NCBI GenBank assembly: GCA_027605045.1
Contig: JAQFWX010000007.1
Location: 186,001 to 250,000 of the forward strand
Source: Phallus indusiatus
Taxonomy: Eukaryota; Basidiomycota; Agaricomycetes; Phallales; Phallaceae
Direction: 5' to 3'
DNA: 64,000 nt
Shown: piece after piece, positions 31,545 through 43,116 of the stretch
Numbering within the stretch: position 1 is the first letter of the stretch
Layout of the letters: every line of letters begins with the position of its first letter
Translations under genes and position numbers: made by a program
Notes under the pieces: generated by a model
What the model was told of the DNA's origin: nothing
What the model saw: the letters and a program-made list of their open reading frames with translations, nothing else
The model's database searches: none

Positions 31545-33872
31545 ATGTCTGTCACCAACCAATTCACTTCTCCAGCTGAAATTGACAAGGTAAGTTCAAC
31601 GATATCCTTCCATGAATTTTTTCACACTAACCTGTTTGGACGGGAACGTAACAGATCTATAAAGAACTGCACGATGGTTTCAGATCCGGAATAACTAAAT
31701 CCATTGAATTTCGCAAAGAACAGCTACTCAGATTTGCTTATATGTTTCATGATAACGCAGATCGATTTGCGGATGCTCTCGCGGAGGATTTGGGAAGACC
31801 GAGATTGGAGTCTTTTCTGTACGTCTTCTTGTCTGGCAATCAAAAGGAATTGGATTCAGATGAAATGACGGGTTGTCTCGCAGGACGGACATTGGGCCGA
31901 TCATTAATGAGGCAACTTGGGCGCATGATCATTTAGATGATTGGCTTAAACCTGAGCCGCTTGAAGAACATCCCCTTTACTCGCTGCTTGATCCATCGGT
32001 AGTGATAGAACCCAAAGGCGTGGTCGCGATCCTGAATGCCTATAACTATCCGCTCTTTACTTCGCGGGGAGTGGTAAGCTACAAAGATATTTCTTTCCAC
32101 TTCGTATAGAGATGAATTTATGGTAGCCTGGAGCTCTTGCTGCTGGTTGTGCTTTTGTTTTGAAGCCTTCCCCACTTGTCTCAGCCACAACTGCCCTGCT
32201 TGCGGAGTTATTTCCCAAATACATGAACCAGGTTCGGTTCAAATAATGTTTCGACAAATGAGCGATCTAATATATCTTTACGTTGATAGAGTGTGTATCG
32301 TCTTGTTCAAGGAGGGGTTGAAGAAGCGACAAAGGTAAAATTACCCTTCCTTTCATCGATCCGTCTAGAGTTCAACTGACGATGACCCCTTCGGAAAGTT
32401 ACTTAGTCTCTCATGGGGTCATAGTAAGCCTATATATTTCAAACCCCTGAATATCTTAACTATAAATATTTCCTCTAGTTCTTTTCATAGGAAGTACGGG
32501 TGTAGGAAGGATAATCGCCTCAGCAGCTGGAAAAACTTTGACGCCGTGCACCCTCGAACTAGGCAGCAAGAATCCTTGCATCGTACACTCATCCGCTAAT
32601 ATGGATATTGCTGCCAAGCGAATTCTTTGGGGTAAGATGCTTAACGGAGGACAGGTATGAGACATTTAGCTGTCAAATCAAGATTAATGCTTCATTAGTT
32701 GTTCTAGTCATGTATATCTCCCGACTACATCATCGTCTTGGAGGAGGATAAAGAGGTTTTCTTGGCCGCTTTATTAAAAGCTTTTAATGAGTGTTACGAT
32801 GTCAATGCAAAAGAATCTATGACACTCTTGAAGGCTGGGAAGAATTTTGATCGCGTCAAGGGCTTGCTTGAGAGAACAAAAGGTGTGAATCAAATGCATC
32901 ATACCTATTGTGCGTATGACTCAAGCTACACTTTTTATTTAGGAAAAATCGTAGCGGGCGGAGAAATTGATGCGAAAGACAAGTATATTGGGCCTACTAT
33001 TGTAACGGATGTCGATTGGGACGATTCTCTCATGGAAGAGTAGGTTTATTACTTCGGAACGTATTGCATCTCCTAATCATGCCGATCGTTCAGGGAAATA
33101 TTTGGCCCCGTGCTTCCAATAATTATTGTCGAAAACTACGAGATCGCATTTGAGAAATTACGGAGATAGTGAGAGATTATTTTTTACAAACATGGATATG
33201 CGAACTGAACTGCATGTAACTTGTCTCGTCCTGTCAGTGGGGAGCCATTGACGGCTTGCACTTTCCATAATGATGATAAATTTGGGACGTATGGTATGTT
33301 TTCTTTTCTAATAGTCTATTTGCCACCATTGATTTAGATCTTGATAGCAAGAGAGAATATTACATCTGGAGGATGGGTGAACAACGAGACGATGATGCCC
33401 TATGGATGTACGCAATGCTCTCAATAATGGCCGTCGAGAATGGAACTGAATGTCATTTAATTAGCTCCCTTGACGCCTGTATGTGGAAGAGGCACTTCAG
33501 GAAGTGAGCTTCTTTTGCATAACTATAAAGCTGAGTTGATCAAGAAGTTCTAACACCAAAATAGTAGGCAGAGGGTACAAAGGGAAAACGTCATTCTTAG
33601 ATTTCAGTCACTTTCGTCCGTGTTATACCGTACCAGACGCGTACGTGACTAAACTAGTCCTTCAATTTTATTGACATTCTTACCTCTGGTTCTTTCTGCC
33701 TGGTAGGTTTGAAGCTTCCCCGGGGATACAAACCCGGTATGCTCCTTACACGGTAAGTCACAGGTACTTTGATACAGCTGCACAAATCAATATGATATTT
33801 ATTCAGGAGGAGAAATTGGCTGCAATGATTGCGGGTGCTGCGATAAAAGCTTCACGTCCCCCAGGAATCTAG
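31545..33872 (+). CDS. Aldehyde dehydrogenase, class-3/fatty-aldehyde type
   Basis: Sixteen exons were traced: 31545-31589, 31655-31818, 31884-32073, 32127-32231, 32290-32334, 32399-32423, 32479-32654, 32708-32882, 32943-33039, 33094-33168, 33239-33294, 33348-33407, 33465-33503, 33565-33640, 33707-33752, 33807-33872. They total 1440 bp, 479 residues. The family order is complete: GVVAILNAYNYPL, AAGCAFVLKPSP (cofactor binding), FIGSTGVGR, TLELGSKNP with the catalytic Glu, GGQSCISPDY with the catalytic Cys, EEIFGPVLPI, SGIGRGYKGKTSFLDFSH and a C-terminal RYAPYTEEKL. It should oxidise aldehydes to acids with NAD(P)+, similar to yeast HFD1. No C-terminal membrane anchor is visible. The usual ELGGKSP is ELGSKNP here. 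The smallest exon is 25 bp. Confidence 0.88.
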
Positions 33873-34281
33873 ACACGGTACATATAGTGACAACTTGGGA
33901 CCTTTGCGATAATTGGAGTCCCGAGGAGAAAACCTGAAGCATATGATGCATACAAGTACTTGGTCTCAATTCGTCTCCTCTTATTCGTTGTGTACAAATA
34001 GGAAAAATCATATGTTTTAAAGAGTGGTATAACTATGATTCTGAGCTAACGCCATACATATACGTCATACACTGAACGGCTGATTTACTTTATACCTAAA
34101 TAGCGTTTTGATCCACAATCAATATTTTCTTAACAATTATTTAACGTCGCCTCAGGACACTAAAAACAACGGTGTGGTCCATGACACGTTCATTTTCATT
34201 GAGTGTGTACTGGGTTACTGTGAAACAGAAATGGTCGCCATACCCGGCGGTTTTAACACGAATGTGTATTATGAAAGAAAC
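33873..34281. other. Intergenic between convergent ALDH and kinase-like genes
   Basis: Holds two 3' ends. No gene or repeat recognised. Confidence 0.4.
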
Positions 34282-35294
34282 TTACACCCAAGGATCTATG
34301 ATACAACCCTCAACCAAACCATCAAACAATACTCCCAGCCATGAATCATTCAAAATGCTCGTAAATTCGAGAGTACCATCTTGCTTCCGTGCCAACTCCA
34401 AGTCGACCAATCTCCAGCGATGCACATAATGACGAAACGGGCAGACAACGCCATAAGCGTCATCTTCGCGCGCGGATAGAATATTAGCGTGTCTTCTGTC
34501 AAGTATCTCTATCCCAAAATACGCCAGGTCGTCATGTAGTTCGTATACGTCTTTTCTGCCAGTCGGAAGCATTGTGAATTAGCAACTATGATCAAGATCA
34601 AATGAATTACCTGATATCATCCATGGGTTGTCCTATTGGCATATGGGATCCGAGCCGCTCTAACAGGAGTATTGAAAGAAGACGCCCTTCACCCGGGACG
34701 TCTTTTTCATAATCTTTGTTATCTTGCTTGCAATCTAATCTCTCGATGTCTTCTTCTTGATCTTGATATTCGTCCCATGTCAATGGTCGGGAAACATCAC
34801 CTAATCGTGCTTGAAATAGACCATAGCATCGAGGAACTACGGCGCCTTGCAATTGTTCAAGCTCTTCGTAGAACCATGCCTCTTGTGCCATATTCACCGA
34901 CCTTCCAAGGCGGGATATCTTGATTACTAGTGGCGGCAGTTTGATATTGGTTGGGCCGAGCACATTTGCCACGTAGACTGAACCAACTCTTCCCCATCCA
35001 AGTTTTTCTCCTAAAGAAACTTGGAGGTGAACATCACCTGGTGGCGGGAGCGTAGACGGTGGACGAGCGGGATAACCATCTGGTCGTCTGTTCATCTCAT
35101 GAAGAAATGAGACATGTTTTCCAGGTTTGATAACTCCTCTGTAGAATGTTTGGTTCAGAACTCCGAGTCCGTCAATATTTGAGATGGGTCTGATGAGGTT
35201 TTGAACGGTAACACGAGAAAAGGTGTTCAGAGGCTATAATATCTTAGACATTAATCATCATATTATTACAAGCACTTACTGCAAGAGCCTCCAT
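34282..35294 (-). CDS. Small protein-kinase-like protein, copy 1
   Basis: Exons 35280-35294, 34611-35233 and 34282-34555 give 303 residues. The kinase glycine loop is GWGRVGSVYVANV and the likely ATP-binding lysine is in VIKIS. Later come EAWFYEELEQLQ, VPRCYGLF, LLERLG, a catalytic-loop-like DRRHANIL and VDLELA in place of DFG. This pattern (a lobe of ~280 residues with D-x-RH-x-N and D-L/F-E/D) is common in Agaricomycete kinase-like proteins; activity is uncertain. The first exon keeps only MEALA because the 5' part aligned in copy 2 (34 residues) is missing: homology stops at ~35325, next to the inverted-repeat element at 35347-35553. It may therefore be a 5'-truncated, possibly silent copy. 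Confidence 0.7.
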
Positions 35295-35333
35295 CAATGA
35301 CTTGTTCGTGTCTTCACGGTTGTAAGGTCACGA

Positions 35334-35566
35334 TAGAGAAGTTGTAGCCTCTTTCTCTTACGTAACCACCTCTTTTGGACAACTAAAAGAGGATGGAAAA
35401 TAATGTTGGTCCTTTTCAATCTCCGTTGGTGCAGGGATTGCCGCTCAAAGCGGCCCTAGTATAAGATAAACCGTGATTCATGCAAATAACAGTACCTCCT
35501 CTTTTAGTTGTCCAAAAGAGGTGGATACGTAAGAGAAAGGCTGGTTCCGAGGCTAGAGAAGTTGTA
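35334..35566. mobile_element. Small inverted-repeat element flanked by a 13-bp direct repeat
   Basis: The direct repeats TAGAGAAGTTGTA at 35334-35346 and 35554-35566 flank a 207-bp element (35347-35553). Both of its ends begin GCCTC. They share a long inverted arm (TCTCTTACGTA, then CACCTCTTTTGGACAACTAA and AAGAGGA), broken by a short insertion in the right arm. The ~100-bp centre has no coding potential. It looks like a MITE; the 13-bp flanking repeat is longer than in the common superfamilies, so it is not classified. Confidence 0.65.
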
Positions 35567-36238
35567 CAAACTCATAGGACCCCTATTATTTAATAATATG
35601 TATACAGGCCGGATGTTTTTTTGGACAAAAAATTCGAGATTTTGACCCCTGCTGGATTTTTTTGGACATTTTTGGTCAAATTTCGTAAAAATGCCGGTTT
35701 TTTTTTTGGACATTTTAGCTCTTCGATCAGGAGGCCGGTTTATACTTTGGTCATCGGGAGCCTGTGGGGCAGTTGTAAACTCAAGTTTGTAGTTGATGAA
35801 AATTTTTGGGTTCGCTAGTTTTAATCTCCAAAGTGTGAATTTTGCACAAATTGTATGCATACTGGAACTGTATTATCAACATTGAACGGCTTTTTGGTGT
35901 CAGTTGCGCAACTTGTCGGCGGTTGAATATGTTCATATTCCCGCGCAGTCGTGGCTTTGTCGACTTCCACAAAAGGCTCGGGCGATAGCATCAACTAATA
36001 CTGACAAAAAATCTCTTACATTAACGCCTATGGTCTTGGAGCATTATGTAGAACTCAAACGTCATAGCAAAAGTATTTTCAACGCAATGGAGAAATTATG
36101 TAACGAAACGACAGACAAACAATATTTAGTTGGCATTTTTTTAGGACCGAAATGAAGCTGTGCAGTTAATCACGTAGATTTCGGTATAGACAATAAAACG
36201 TCTGGCCAAAATTCAAGGCCTGGGAGGCCGGAATAAAA
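35567..36238 (+). other. Intergenic with T-rich repeats and a possible 5' exon
   Basis: At ~35608-35730 three imperfect copies of a GCCGG-T(7-10)-GGACA unit follow each other. From ~35904 to 36155 the + strand has an open frame without ATG at its start (LTLTPMVLEHYVELKRHSK in its middle). It looks coding and may be an upstream exon of the PD-(D/E)XK-like gene, but no clean splice junction could be fixed. Confidence 0.4.
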
Positions 36239-37492
36239 ATGGTCATCAACGCACATCCCCCGGCTATTCATGCTAAGCGACTATACCTTCCTGACCGCTT
36301 GTTTTCCGGCAAACCGTACTCATACGGTGTCAACGATCTACCCGATGTGTTTTCATTGTACGATGTGTTCCCCCTCAATGTACATGCGGAGATGCTACCC
36401 GCAAACACCCGGCTCACATTGCATCCTCTCAAGCAGGCCAATCTCTCCACGGGAGTAACGCAAACAGCTACAGCTAACCAAATTGAAGGGCTGCGATCAA
36501 GCCCGAATGCCTTGAAGAAACTACAGGTTTGTCAGACATTCGTGCTTAATCTGGTAAACTACGCCAATCATCGGGACCAAACTGCACTGCATTTTATCAA
36601 TGACAAAGGTAAAGTTCTACCCGATACGCCTAAAACACCGATTATCAATACATGGAGATTGCCCCGGGCCGGAGACGCCGAGTACGCATCCGCTGAGCAG
36701 CAGGTCGAAGGAATCAAAGCAATTGCGGCTTGGTACCTAGCATACGCTAATAGAAAGTCATTGGTTCCTGAGATGAACAGCGAACCCTCAGTTCAAGGGG
36801 AAGTTCTCAACGGAATAATTGAACCAATGAATGCGTTATTGAAGGTGAAATTCATCTCTACCAGAAGACTCACCGGCACTCACTAGTCTCTTCAGACTAG
36901 GTACCCGCCACCAAACAATAATTATCCTCGATGGTCCAGATCTTGTTCAGCTTTGCACATGTATCCAGGGAATAACAATAACGCTGGGTATCCGGATTTT
37001 ATATTGCTTCAAAACTCAGCTGCCCGTAATAATGTCGCGGTGGGAGAAGTGAAGACTTGGTGGGCCTATCCGAATCGTATCTTTGACGAAATTTACAACA
37101 CAAGAGTATATCGCGATGATTTTTTCGACCACAACGCAGGTTACTCAGGTAAACTTTTGGAACAGGTGAACCTAATATCCATTCTATTTTGACTCCCTTG
37201 GAATCATTACTCACCTCGTTCACAGTTATGGGGACAATTGCATTTTTTCAGCTGCAGGCTTGGATTTTGCACGAACGGCAAAGTTATTATCTTTTACGTA
37301 CGAGCTGATCGAAACACCTTAGTGGTATCACCGATAATGGGATGGGAAGATCCTTACGTCCATCAAGCGATGGCTGGCTTGAGTTTTGCAGCGATGGACA
37401 TGAAACATTACAATAAGCCTGAGCTCGAAAACTTTCCGTTTATTGACTCGTATCTGTGCCCAATAGGCGCCAGGGGGAGGGGGAGGGTGTAG
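36239..37492 (+). CDS. Protein with a PD-(D/E)XK nuclease-like domain
   Basis: Exons 36239-36844, 36887-37165 and 37226-37492 give 383 residues, all junctions in phase 0. The second exon holds YPDFILLQ, a short loop, then VAVGEVKTWW: the PD...E-x-K arrangement of the PD-(D/E)XK fold (residues ~227-250). This is followed by LLEQLWGQLHFF, GFCTNGKVIIFY and LVVSPI, strands and helices that often follow the motif in fungal members. The N-terminal 200 residues are not recognised and more 5' exons are possible (see 35567-36238). It lies between kinase-like copies 1 and 2. Nuclease activity is inferred from the motif only; a non-catalytic role is possible. Confidence 0.6.
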
Positions 37493-39173
37493 TTCCAAAG
37501 ATCGACGAATAAGTCGCTTGAACAGGCTGAACAACAGCCCCGTTGGAAGGAATGATAATTGACCTCTTTATATGTTGACTCGAAATGTAATTCTATTCAT
37601 AACACGACTTTTACTTTTTTGCTATCAATGAAGTAAACCACCTCACAATTAATCCAATTCCACTTTAGCAATTGAACAATGATCATGCATATTCATAGGT
37701 CAGGTGGAGCAGCATGACTTGGAGGATTTGACATACGAGCATACCACTCCGTATACGGCACGCGGATCTCGGGAAAGCCCGTCTAAAAACAGAAAACCAT
37801 AACAATAAAGATGTCTTGATATATATATGCAGGCAATGGGAAGAAATATAGTTTAAGTAGATACTAGACATTGTATCGCGTGGGTTTGTATCAAGTTAAT
37901 TGCTATCGTGTTATGTAGTCACCTCCTAAGATTAATAGTAGTGTTTAGTATGTTTATTTGATGAATTGAGCCAGAATTGTTCCTCCAAATTGAAATGACA
38001 GGGCTGCAAGGAGTAGCGCATATACCAAGCGCACGCAGAATATTCGTACCCGTATTACAGCTACTGTATTCCGTACAGTACGGGTAGCCGACCCCCAGCA
38101 CTAATACCTTCTTGGACCTTTCGCGCATGCAACCAGCTATCGTTTGTTACTAATGGCTGATGGGAATTGGACCATGAGGACAAGCTCGTTATTATATTCT
38201 TCTTACTCCTAAGCCGTAACTATTTTTGGCACCAAGCAAAAAGAGGTCGAATAAACCTTTTACATCTCGCTCATCCCTGAATATTCAATACCTCCTGTTT
38301 GTTTCAATCCTTTGTATGGTGAATGGCCCCCTTCATGAGTATTTTATGTCATGCGGTCCGGCTCCGGCGTTCATCTATGCATTGTACAGTGTAGATTTTA
38401 TGATCAAGATTTCTAAACCTTCGTGTCTTCTATTACTTAGATATGCACTTTTTTTTATTGCTTTGTTTTTTGGGACAACCACAATGCTTTGAGATTTATC
38501 AATAGACATCATTTGAGTTATATATTATTTCGAGTGCAAAATTATCACGTTTTGTTTTTTTCCCTGTTGTGCGAGAAGGATCTTCCGGCATCTGATTTGT
38601 GCCATTTGCGGTATTATTGACGATGACACCACGGGGAATATAGCACGGAAAACACATTGGGAATTGTCTGATTCAGGCTCGAATGAATATTTACATACAT
38701 AGATCATGATGATAGACATACACTCACATTTTAGCAAGCTTGAGGGTTTCAAGTCTAGTTTGTTTGGTATTGGATTTCTAGAAACACAACATGCACATTT
38801 ATATACGTAGAGAAAGAATAAATTGGACTTTTTTAAAAATGCACAGTGGACAGGATTTTCTCAGACTTGTCCATATCATGATGTAGATAGTGACATGACC
38901 ATAGTTACGTCGAATTTGTCATTGACAGCTAGTCCGTTTCAATAAATTCAATTTGGGCTATTCCCAGTACCCAGCAGCTCTCTTGCGCCCCACTACTACA
39001 ACCTTCTGATACGTGTCTCAGACCTTTCAGGCTTTTATTATATCGCCTGCACAATCTTGGACAGAGTATGTCAGGATGATAATGATTTGCTTCACAATTC
39101 ACGAAACGCATGGAGAAAAAACGGTATGAATTACCATGACCGTCGGCCTGGGACAAAGTGTATGTAAAAAACT
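37493..39173. other. AT-rich intergenic, no supported gene
   Basis: About 1.7 kb. Short frames here lack ATG starts or recognisable content. A small GTACCCGTA/TACGGGTA inverted repeat lies at ~38046-38091. The right end is the 3' flank of kinase-like copy 2. Confidence 0.45.
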
Positions 39174-40257
39174 CTATGCCCAGGGTTCTATAATACAACC
39201 CTCAACTAAATTATCAAACAATATTCTAAGCCATGAATGGTTCACCCGGCGCACAAACTCCAGGGTGCCATTTTGCTTTCGAGCCAACTCCAAATCGACC
39301 AATCTCCAATGGTGCACATATTGATGAAACGGGCATACAATTCCCGACGCGTCATTTTCGCGTGCCGATAAAATATTAGCGTGTCTTCTGTCGCGTACCT
39401 CTATTCCGAATTGCGCCAAATCATCGTGCAGTTCGTATACATCTTTCCTACCAACCAAAAAAATTGTGGGTTTGCAACTATGGCTAAAACAGAATGATTT
39501 ACATACCTGATCGCATCCATGGGCTGCCCTATCGGCATGTGACAGCCGAGTCGTTCTAATACAAGTATCGAGAGAAGATGCCCTTCACCCGGGACGTCTT
39601 TTTCATAATTTTGCATGCGATCTGGTATTTCGATATCTTCTTTTTGATCTTCATATTCGTTCCAGGTTAATGGACGGAAACCATCACGTAACCGGGCTTG
39701 AAATAAACCATAACATCGAGGAACCACGGCGCCTTGCAATTGCTCAAGTTCTTCGTAGAACCATGCTTCTTCTGCCATATTGACTGATCTTCCAGGGCGA
39801 GATATCTTGACCACAAGCGGTGGAAGTTCGACATTGACTGGGTCGAGTACATTCGCGACGTAGACAGAACCAACCCTTCCCCATCCAAGCTTTTCTCCCA
39901 AAGCGACTTGGAGATGAACATCACCGGGTGGCGGCAGCGTAGATGGTGGTCGAGCGGGATAAACACCGTCTGGACGTATGTTTTTCTCATGAACGAATGA
40001 GAAATATTCTCCAGGTTTGACAACTCCTTTGTGAAATGTTTGATTCAAGAGTGCGTCATTATTAGAAATGAACTTTCGAATGGTAAGGCAAGAAAAGGTG
40101 TTAAGAGGCTGTGGTGCATCAGAAGATTAATCACTGTCCTTTCGTGAGCACTTACCGCAAAAGGCTTCATCGATGAATCGTTCGTGTCTTCGCGGTTGTG
40201 TCGTCGCTTGGGTGTCGTCTCAATATTCAATGATCTGTCATTATCACATGGATACAT
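39174..40257 (-). CDS. Small protein-kinase-like protein, copy 2
   Basis: Exons 40156-40257, 39507-40108 and 39174-39447 give 325 residues; the last exon has the same 274-bp length as in copy 1. The start MYPCDNDRS lies in a normal first exon. Motifs: GWGRVGSVYVANV (glycine loop), LVVKIS (lysine), EAWFYEELEQLQ, VPRCYGLF, LVLERLG, DRRHANIL (catalytic-loop-like) and VDLELA. It is very close to copy 1 and in the same orientation, so it is a local duplicate. No signal peptide or membrane segment. It is the best-preserved member of the family here; substrate and activity are unknown. Confidence 0.75.
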
Positions 40258-40695
40258 TTATCGACGAGTATACTCAACTACTTCCAGGTGGCCTGTGTGA
40301 ACGCGACAGTGAGTAAAACACGTATTGTCACATCGTGTCACGACTTGTAAATTGCAATTTTTCCAGCCATTCCGCGTCCCGGTCCGGGGAATTGAACGTG
40401 AAGCTCGGTTCTTTGCATCGCCCCGTTAATAACTCGCTTATGAGGTAGATCACTTCAATCACACAGTTTGCATTTTGAACTTCCGTAAAAATACTTTTAA
40501 ATAATGGGGAAAAAATTATAGAAAACCAAATACAAGGATATAAGCGGAAACCGCTTCATGTTTCAGCTGAGGCTCCTAAGAAAGCCAATTGAGGACAATG
40601 TTTTCGTACGTTCATATAATCAATATCGTCTTGGGTTTGAACCAAACTTCCGCTTTGCAAATAGCCTCCACCTACTATGTTCTGGAGTTGTACCT
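40258..40695. promoter_or_regulatory. Upstream region of kinase-like copy 2, with a block shared with the 43-kb relic
   Basis: Bases ~40318-40375 (ACACGTATTGTCACAT, then TGTCACGA, TTGTAAA and TTTTTCCAG) match ~43610-43659 upstream of the third kinase-like copy. The promoter was therefore duplicated with the gene and has been kept better than the relic's coding region. The rest of the stretch shows nothing. Confidence 0.5.
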
Positions 40696-42612
40696 TTAAG
40701 CCGCATCCAAAACTTTCCTCTGCCAAGTATCTCCAACATAATAGGGGGTATGAGGAGGAGGATCATGATACCGGGTTTCAACGGTCTTGTCACGGCCATC
40801 GATGTCCTTGTTAATAATAGGCTCGCTCTTGGGTGCTATGAAGTCACGCTCCTTCACTGATAGTTTCATCAACTCGCTTGATTCGCTTGGATCGACAAAA
40901 ATAGGCTGACGAGCCTTTGAAGATAGATAATGCGTCATGTCATAATTTGGTTTTCGAGCCCTAGGATCAAGAGTGACCGGAATTTTTATTTTAAAACTCT
41001 GAAAAACTCCTGTAGTTTCGAAGCGTGGTACTGGTAATGCCGGAATCCACGCGTAGTCTTCCCTTGCGAGCAAGGGATCTTGGGTTGGAACAGTCTGAAT
41101 ATTTAATGTGATTTCGATTTTAGCCTCGATCGATTGATAATGCATTTCAAAGGAGGGAAACGCCATTTTATGTATTTCATATGATAAGGAGGTAGTTTTG
41201 TTCCAGTGCGGTTTCCTAAATCTGTGCTCTGAACAAGGCCTATCGTGTCTCCAGCTAGAATGTTCAGAATCATTCGAAGTGGGTGAAAGCTGGAGAAGAA
41301 TCGGGTGCGACACCGAGATATGAGCAGGAACATTGATGCCTGGGAGTAACGTTTCCATACGACGGTATGTAGTGGTCGTAAGCAGATCAATTAATGGATG
41401 ACCGAGCACGATATTAAAGTTGGCTTGAGCGGGATCAGGAATGACGCGAGGTTCATCGTGCACGCTAATTGTGAGATCCAGGGTAGAACCTGAAGAAATT
41501 AAAGAAAATTACACATGAAAGAAACTATTATTACCTTGCACCAGACGCCGACCATAGGGAAATGTTACATCAACATCGAAAGAGATATTTAAAGGGGTCC
41601 AGGACTGAGCTAGTCCTGATCGTCTTCCTTCCGTAAAATTAGCCGAGAACGTCATAACCTCTTCTTTTTTAGGATCTTGATAATTTGGGCCAACAGCTTT
41701 GAACGACGTTCGGCCAGCCGGAACCTCAACAATTGTCCCGTCGAGAAATTTGACTTCGACGGTGTAGAGGTAAATATGTTCATTATCTCTTGTTGCCGTT
41801 TCCATGTTCTTAGCAAGTGTTACGTTTTAATAGAATTTTGAAAAAATAGATGCTTACACGAATAAACGGGAATGGCGCAGAGTCGATACTGGAGGGTGGG
41901 TAATTAGTAGTCGGGACGAGGAGGGAAAAGTCGTGTATGGCTCGAATTTCGGACTGTGGGGGGCCTACAAAACGAGTTCATAGCGGCTTAAGCAGTGATG
42001 TTACAGTAGATTACCATTGAAGAGTTTGTAGCGAGTTTCGAAAGCTATCCGCTCTTCTTCAGCTATATCCCACAAAGCGGGGTCGTCTATCTTTTGATTC
42101 ACCATTGGCAGGTCATTAGATTCAAAGCCACGCGTTGGGAGGGATCTTTTGTTGAGGACAGTTTGCATGTTCCATTCGGCTAGTTGTGCAGCTCTTGGCC
42201 GCCTATCACCCTTCGCCACATTCGGACCTTGCAACTCTTCGGTTGATGCAGTAGATTTCCTGAAGACAAAAGAAAGGTTAAACGAGAGATCACATATAAA
42301 TTAGAAATAAATACAAAATTTTAACCCGCATCCTCTCTTTGAAGCGTAATATAAGCGAATACTCGGAAATAGGGACAACTGCGGGTTCTCTGGTTTGAAT
42401 TCTGACTTGTCCGGGAATGATTTCTCCTGGATCTAAGTCCGGAGCACGCACAAGTGCTTGTATGATGCATCCTGAACTCGACGATAATCCGACGGGGACA
42501 GCTTCAACAACTCAACTGCTCAGTTCAAGAGCGATCTATCCTGATTAATTCTGAGCTTACCTGACACCTGCGGGAGCAAAACTGCATTGAGCACTTCTGA
42601 TAACTGCGACAT
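40696..42612 (-). CDS. Hypothetical protein, possibly arrestin-fold, copy A
   Basis: Exons were traced as 42561-42612, ~42326-42510, 42015-42259, 41858-41964, 41535-41808 and 40696-41489. All junctions fit except exon 2 to 3, where the best acceptor (42259) needs a donor four bases earlier (GC type, ~42329) or the frame is shifted. The product is about 550 residues. The N-terminal VRAPDLDPGEIIPGQVRI and ISEYSLILRFKERM resemble the P-G-E-x-I-x-G block of arrestin-like proteins. Later conserved blocks shared with copy B are FETRYKL, LLVPTTNYPP, SWTPLNISFDVDVTFP, KPHWNKT and YVGDTWQRKVLD. No catalytic motif is visible. It is divergently oriented to copy B at 44078. Confidence 0.6.
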
Positions 42613-43116
42613 TGCTAGTCAACTAATCAACTGATCACCTCTTGTATACGGATAATCTAGTGAGCACGTTAGATGGTCGAACTGCCTGCTTATAAAGGAT
42701 GAATCCGTCTTACCAGAATTCCAGACTCCGATGTCAATTGCGTGCACGCGTGTTTTCCCACCCAATACCAAACATTCGTTAATGTTGATTATTTGTATTG
42801 GCACTACGGGCGTTGCCTCAGTTGAGTTTTTAAGGACATCGTGTGAGCCCTACTATGCCATAGTATCACCACATGCCCACCATTTGAATACTCGTAAGAT
42901 ATCATATCTAATAAATAATAAGCAAAGCTATGTCGATTTACAGCTGGCTTTAAAAAATGACTCACAAACATGCCCGGCGTTGGTCAATGACGGAGTTAGC
43001 AATGCTTATTGGACAGCTATATATAACTCCGGTGGCATAACCAATCGCGACCGCGGATCACTAATAGGAAGAATGGACTGTCTGATAGTAAATTACTAAT
43101 GCCGAGATTTCCAGGC
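42613..43116. other. Intergenic, no supported gene
   Basis: A 122-codon + strand frame (42731-43099) has no recognised domain and unusual composition; it is not called. The left part is the promoter of copy A. Confidence 0.4.

Noticed and set aside
38041..38095. GTACCCGTA/TACGGGTA inverted repeat as an operator or terminator hairpin
   Set aside because: Too short and irregular, and not near any gene end; bacterial-type terminators are not expected in this genome.
38226..38492. Hydrophobic 88-codon frame
   Set aside because: It has no ATG at its start (TTG) and no homology to anything recognised; composition is explained by AT-rich DNA.
42731..43099. 122-codon frame upstream of copy A
   Set aside because: No domain, no codon or motif evidence, and it overlaps the expected promoter of copy A.
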